This document shows, one piece after another, positions 60,762 to 64,000 of a DNA stretch of 64,000 bases. The position numbers were made by a program, and so were the translations under genes. Source of the DNA: an uncultured Verrucomicrobiota bacterium (lineage in GTDB: Bacteria; Verrucomicrobiota; Verrucomicrobiia; Limisphaerales; UBA9464). The stretch covers positions 88,990 to 152,989 of the forward strand of contig CAIVQB010000106.1 of assembly GCA_903907925.1 (NCBI GenBank), in the 5' to 3' direction. Position 1 is the first letter of the stretch, and each line of letters opens with the position of its first letter. The notes beneath the pieces are model-generated. The model searched no databases, was not told the DNA's origin, and saw only the letters and a program-made list of their open reading frames with translations.

Positions 60762-61184
60762 ATGAACACAGATTCTCAAACAACGGTTTTTAAGAACGAG
60801 GGCGACCTGAAATGGGAGCAGATGCTGCCCGAACTCGGCGAGGATTCCCCGGTGTATGCCGTGCTCCGCATTGATCCAAAGATGAATGAAACAACGATAG
60901 TCATTGAGTTCCCGTCGGCCATGCACATTCCGAAACACACGCATCGCAAGGGCGAGACGCATATTCTGCTGCGTGGGTCCCACCTGTTCGAAAACAATGA
61001 CACGGGCGAGCGCTTCGACGTTCAGGCGGGTGGCTATTTTTATCTGCCGGGCAACATCGTGCACGAAGCATGGGTTCCCGCTGGCTCGAAGGCCGTCATC
61101 ATCCTCGAAGACGGTTGGAAGGTGGATTGGATGGATGGAGCCCCCACAGGCAAAGATCTCGGCAAGGACAAACCAGATGCCTGA
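60762..61184 (+). CDS. Cupin-domain protein
   Basis: A 140-residue single-domain cupin. Motif 1 gives metal ligands H59, H61 and E65 (PKHTHRKGETHILL) and motif 2 gives H101 (PGNIVHEAW), so it can bind one metal ion. It resembles the ChrR-like cupins, some of which act as dioxygenases or sensors. The product is soluble. It is the first gene of the LysR-divergent operon and is followed by the ABM-family gene after 36 bases. Confidence 0.82.
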   Translation: MNTDSQTTVFKNEGDLKWEQMLPELGEDSPVYAVLRIDPKMNETTIVIEFPSAMHIPKHTHRKGETHILLRGSHLFENNDTGERFDVQAGGYFYLPGNIVHEAWVPAGSKAVIILEDGWKVDWMDGAPTGKDLGKDKPDA

Positions 61185-61220
61185 TTCACGCAACCAACCC
61201 GACACAAACGACCTGAGAGT

Positions 61221-61538
61221 ATGAGCATTCCAACACCGTTGACCCTCATCGCCATCGCCACGGCACTACCGGGGCAGGAGAAAATATTACGAGCCGCACA
61301 GGAAAGGCTCGTTTCCGAAACCGTGGAGGAACGCGGCTGCCTGCGTTACGAACTGCATCAGTCGATTGAAGACGGGCGTGTGCTCGTCTTTGTCGAGACA
61401 TGGGCAAGCGACGCGGATTGGCGGGCGCACATGCAAGGCGGGGCCATCAAGCGCTTCCACGCGAGCGGGGCTGGTAATCTCTTTCAGGATTTTTCCCTCA
61501 TTCGCATGAACCTCGTGACGGACGGAAAACAAAATTGA
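61221..61538 (+). CDS. ABM-family putative quinol monooxygenase (YgiN-like)
   Basis: A 105-residue ferredoxin-like protein of the antibiotic biosynthesis monooxygenase family, cofactor-free enzymes that oxidise quinols and similar aromatics. LTLIAIATALPGQEKILRAAQERL, GCLRYELHQSIEDGRVLVFVETWASDADWRAHM and FHASGAGNL match the family. It functions as a dimer in known relatives. It is the second gene of the operon; a cupin before it and a dehydrogenase stump after it suggest handling of a reactive aromatic or quinone. Confidence 0.82.
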   Translation: MSIPTPLTLIAIATALPGQEKILRAAQERLVSETVEERGCLRYELHQSIEDGRVLVFVETWASDADWRAHMQGGAIKRFHASGAGNLFQDFSLIRMNLVTDGKQN

Positions 61539-61562
61539 CCTTTTTGAACCCACTAGAAGCCT

Positions 61563-61688
61563 ATGAATCTTAACGGCAAACTGGTCGTCGTAATTGCGTC
61601 GTCGGGTGGCATCGAATTTGAAATTGCACGCACGCTGGCTCGCGACGGCGGAGGCAGCGGGATCGCATCTGATTATTTGATATTTTGA
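61563..61688 (+). pseudogene. 5' remnant of a short-chain dehydrogenase/reductase
   Basis: A 41-codon frame (ATG 61563 to TGA 61686) begins MNLNGKLVVVIASSGGIEFE and continues IARTLARDGG. This matches the start of SDR enzymes (NGKVVVVTGASSGIG, EAIARALARDG), but the nucleotide-binding TGxxxGxG is broken and everything after the first helix is missing. It follows the ABM gene by 24 bases. It most likely is a truncated third gene of the operon. Confidence 0.65.
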
Positions 61689-61993
61689 GCGTGTAATTGC
61701 GGGATCGGGTCAAGCAAACGGAGCAGCGAGGTTTGGAGAACTGTTCCGGGTTGCGGCTCACCGCGTGGGAAGCGCAATGAGATCCTGGATGCGTTTGTGC
61801 GCGGCGGAGTGAGTGGGGCTGGGAGCTTGCCCGCAGGGCTGGGATCAGGTCCCCGACCTTGGCCAGTTGGATCCAGAAGCGGGTACGAACAATAATCCCT
61901 CAACAGGACCCTTCCCAATTCTCAGACGCGCTCTTTGGATGAGAACGGCGCGAGTCCTTGCCCGCGCGGCTGAAACGGACAGAATGCCGCGCC
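61689..61993. other. Gene-free region after the SDR remnant
   Basis: These 305 bases contain no gene I can support. They start where the SDR homology is lost, so the break point of a deletion or insertion probably lies at about 61655-61690. I find no transposase or clear inverted ends. Confidence 0.45.
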
Positions 61994-62779
61994 ATGATCC
62001 TTCGTGACACTGAATCGGTGGAGCTCTCCACCCCGACCGGGCCGATGCGCACTCATCTGTTCCGACCCGTCGCACCGGGCCGCTACCCGGGCATCCTGCT
62101 GTATTCGGAGATCTTTCAGGTCACGCCCCCCATCCGACGCAGCGCGGCCTTCCTGGCCGGCCACGGCTACATCGTCGCCGTGCCGGAGATCTGGCACGAA
62201 TTCGAGGGGGCGGGCTGTTCGCTCGCCTATGATCAGGGCGGCGCAGATCGCGGGAACGCGCTGAAGTTGGAAAAGGAATTGTCCGCCATCGACGGCGATG
62301 CACGGGCAGTGCTGGATTTTCTGAAATCGCATTCCGCGTGCACCGGTCGGCTCGGGGCGCTCGGAATCTGCGTTGGAGGGCACCTGAGCTTCCGGGCTGC
62401 AGCGACCTGTCCGGATGTCCGAGCCGCCGCCTGTTTCTATGCCACTGATATTCACAAGGGAGCCCTTGGAAAAGGAGGCGACGACACCCTCGCCCGCGCT
62501 CGCGACATCCGCGGCGAATTGCTCCTGATCTGGGGCCGACAGGATCCGCATGTCCCGCGGGAAGGACGCCGGAAGATCTATGAGGCCATCGCCGACGCCG
62601 GCATCGACTTCACCTGGCACGAGTTCAACGGTCAGCACGCCTTTCTGCGTGACGAAGGCCATCGTTACGATCCGGCACTCGCGCTGTTGAGTCAGAATCT
62701 CGTGCTGGAACTGTTCCATCGAATGCTGGGCGAAGGAGCCGGGGCGGTCGCGGTGACCTCCTCCGAGTCGCGCCACTGA
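61994..62779 (+). CDS. Dienelactone hydrolase family protein
   Basis: An alpha/beta-hydrolase of 261 residues. The nucleophile is C126 in GICVGGH, the acid is D184 in GRQDPHV, and the base is H215 in NGQHAF; E39, equivalent to the glutamate that activates the cysteine in classic dienelactone hydrolase, is also present (YSEIFQV). The chemistry should be hydrolysis of a lactone or ester, for example dienelactones from chloroaromatic breakdown, but many members have other roles. ATG 61994 gives the usual N terminus. It is followed by the glycosyltransferase after 58 bases. Confidence 0.88.
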   Translation: MILRDTESVELSTPTGPMRTHLFRPVAPGRYPGILLYSEIFQVTPPIRRSAAFLAGHGYIVAVPEIWHEFEGAGCSLAYDQGGADRGNALKLEKELSAIDGDARAVLDFLKSHSACTGRLGALGICVGGHLSFRAAATCPDVRAAACFYATDIHKGALGKGGDDTLARARDIRGELLLIWGRQDPHVPREGRRKIYEAIADAGIDFTWHEFNGQHAFLRDEGHRYDPALALLSQNLVLELFHRMLGEGAGAVAVTSSESRH

Positions 62780-62837
62780 CCGGGCGCAGTTCCGCAATCG
62801 GTTCCTGACGCAGCGTTTCCAAGTCTTGTCTCGATCC

Positions 62838-64000
62838 ATGGATTCTCGCACCACACCTCCGCCGGACCTGGTGGTGGTCTGCCAGTTGTTTCATCCCGAA
62901 CTCGTCAGCACCGGCCAGACTCTCACCGAACTAGTGGAAGAGCTTTCCGGATTGGGCCGGCGCATCACGGTGATCGCCTCCCAACCGACGGTGATGCCCG
63001 GCGCTCCCCGGGTTCCGGCCTGGATCGAACACCGCGGCGTGACGATTCGCCGGACCTGGAGCACCCGCCTTCCCAAGAAGCGGTTTTGGGGAAAGCTGAT
63101 CAATCAGGCGACCTACTTCATTTCGGCCACCTGGACGGTTCTCACTCAATACCGCACCCAGCCGCTGCTGCTCCTGACCAATCCGCCGTATCTCCCATTG
63201 CTGGGCTGGATGTTCAACGTGCTGCGCAGGCAGCCGTTCCACGTGGTGCTCTTCGACATCATGCCGGAACAGGCCGAATCGATCGGCTTTCTCAAGCCCG
63301 GCGGATGGATCGCCCGGATCTGGCGACGATTCAACCGGCTCTGGTATCTGCGCGCCTCCAGCGCGGTGGTGCTCAGCCGGGACATGCTCGAAGGCGCGTT
63401 GAAAAACGCCAATCTCGCCGGCACGCCCGACGAGGCCGCCGCCCGCGCGAAGACCCGCATTATCCACGTCTGGGCCGATGATCGTCTCATCACGCCGCTG
63501 GCCAAGGAGGCCTCTCCGGAAACGGTGCGATTGGGCGTGGCTGACAAATTCGTAATCCAGTATTCCGGCAATCACGGACGTTTTCACGACATTGAAACCT
63601 TGGTTGGACTCGCGGCGGCCTTTGGTCCCGATGAGGGCGTGGTGTTTCAATTCATCGGCGAGGGCCAAAAGAAACGGCTCGTGTCGCAACGCTTCCCGGG
63701 CACGGCGCATCCGCAGGTCTACGAATCCAGCTACGTCTCGAAAGAGATTCTCCGCGAGTCGCTGGCGATGGCTGATATGGGTGTGGTGGCGCAGTTGCCC
63801 GGACAGGAGTTTGTCTGTTTTCCGTCGAAGCTGCTCGGCGTGATGGCCGCTGGCCGGGCCACGCTGGCCGTCTGTCCGCCCGATTGCGAACTCGCCCGGA
63901 TGATCCGCGATTTCGACATCGGCATCGTTGTTCCCAACGGCGACATCTCCGGCGGGCAGCGCGCCCTGCGCGAGATCGCCGCCCAACCCGATCGGGTCCG
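62838..64000 (+). CDS. Glycosyltransferase family 4-like protein, cut by right edge
   Basis: An open frame from ATG 62838 to the window end (387 complete codons). The N-terminal Rossmann part reads VVVCQLFHPELVSTGQTLTELVEELSGLGRRITVIAS, the start of WcaI/GT4-type sugar transferases. The second Rossmann domain opens with FVIQYSGNHGRFHDIETLVGL and continues with FQFIGEGQKKRLV and the ADMGVVAQLPGQEFVCFPSKLLGVMAAGRATLAV donor-binding region. It probably adds a sugar in exopolysaccharide or LPS synthesis. The last 20-40 residues or more are missing. Donor and acceptor are unknown. Confidence 0.88.
   Translation, partial: MDSRTTPPPDLVVVCQLFHPELVSTGQTLTELVEELSGLGRRITVIASQPTVMPGAPRVPAWIEHRGVTIRRTWSTRLPKKRFWGKLINQATYFISATWTVLTQYRTQPLLLLTNPPYLPLLGWMFNVLRRQPFHVVLFDIMPEQAESIGFLKPGGWIARIWRRFNRLWYLRASSAVVLSRDMLEGALKNANLAGTPDEAAARAKTRIIHVWADDRLITPLAKEASPETVRLGVADKFVIQYSGNHGRFHDIETLVGLAAAFGPDEGVVFQFIGEGQKKRLVSQRFPGTAHPQVYESSYVSKEILRESLAMADMGVVAQLPGQEFVCFPSKLLGVMAAGRATLAVCPPDCELARMIRDFDIGIVVPNGDISGGQRALREIAAQPDRV

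Overview
The window is a 64 kb piece of a GC-rich bacterial chromosome, dense with housekeeping genes on both strands. I infer a member of the Verrucomicrobiota or a close PVC-group relative. The reasons are the fused SecD-SecF, exported proteins with PEP-CTERM-like C-terminal anchors, an exported DUF1080 lipoprotein, weak or absent Shine-Dalgarno sequences with many GTG starts, and short palindromic repeats in the intergenic gaps. No rRNA or tRNA gene, CRISPR array, prophage or complete insertion sequence was found.

Region by region. 0-8.4 kb: an edge-truncated membrane protein, yajC-secDF (Sec translocon accessory), an aldose 1-epimerase lipoprotein, a DUF1080 lipoprotein, a GNAT-eda pair and an SppA-like peptidase. 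8.4-18.4 kb: an M24 peptidase, argA, an exported superoxide dismutase, lepB with a small partner, hisH, rlmN with an unusual insertion, larB, an enolase-superfamily enzyme and nadD. 18.6-29.5 kb: a CheB-CheR-PAS protein translationally coupled to a three-PAS histidine kinase, the CstA transporter, and an LptF/LptG-like permease coupled to a GAF histidine kinase. 29.6-32.5 kb: a hemL-acyltransferase-GNAT operon. 32.6-45.9 kb: a PEP-CTERM-like exported protein, uvrA, a small lipoprotein, lysA, pyrH-frr, an exported trypsin-like protease with a C-terminal anchor, a sodium:solute symporter, a eukaryotic-type hisA, a degenerate receiver-domain protein and hemQ.

46.2-59.2 kb is the ribosomal protein block rplB to rplQ, including secY, map and rpoA. 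It starts at rplB, so rpsJ-rplC-rplD-rplW are not adjacent, and it lacks rpmD (L30). S5, S11 and L17 carry low-complexity extensions. A strong terminator precedes the block (45.9 kb) and another closes it (59.2 kb).

59.3-62.0 kb looks like a small accessory patch: a LysR regulator divergent from a cupin, an ABM-family monooxygenase and the 5' stump of a short-chain dehydrogenase, flanked by gene-free sequence. The window ends with a dienelactone-hydrolase-family enzyme and a glycosyltransferase cut by the right edge.

The most interesting unexplained structure is (a) the hemL-plsC-GNAT operon, a possible lipoamino-acid pathway, (b) four families of short intergenic inverted or direct repeats, and (c) low-complexity extensions on several proteins that build or modify the ribosome.
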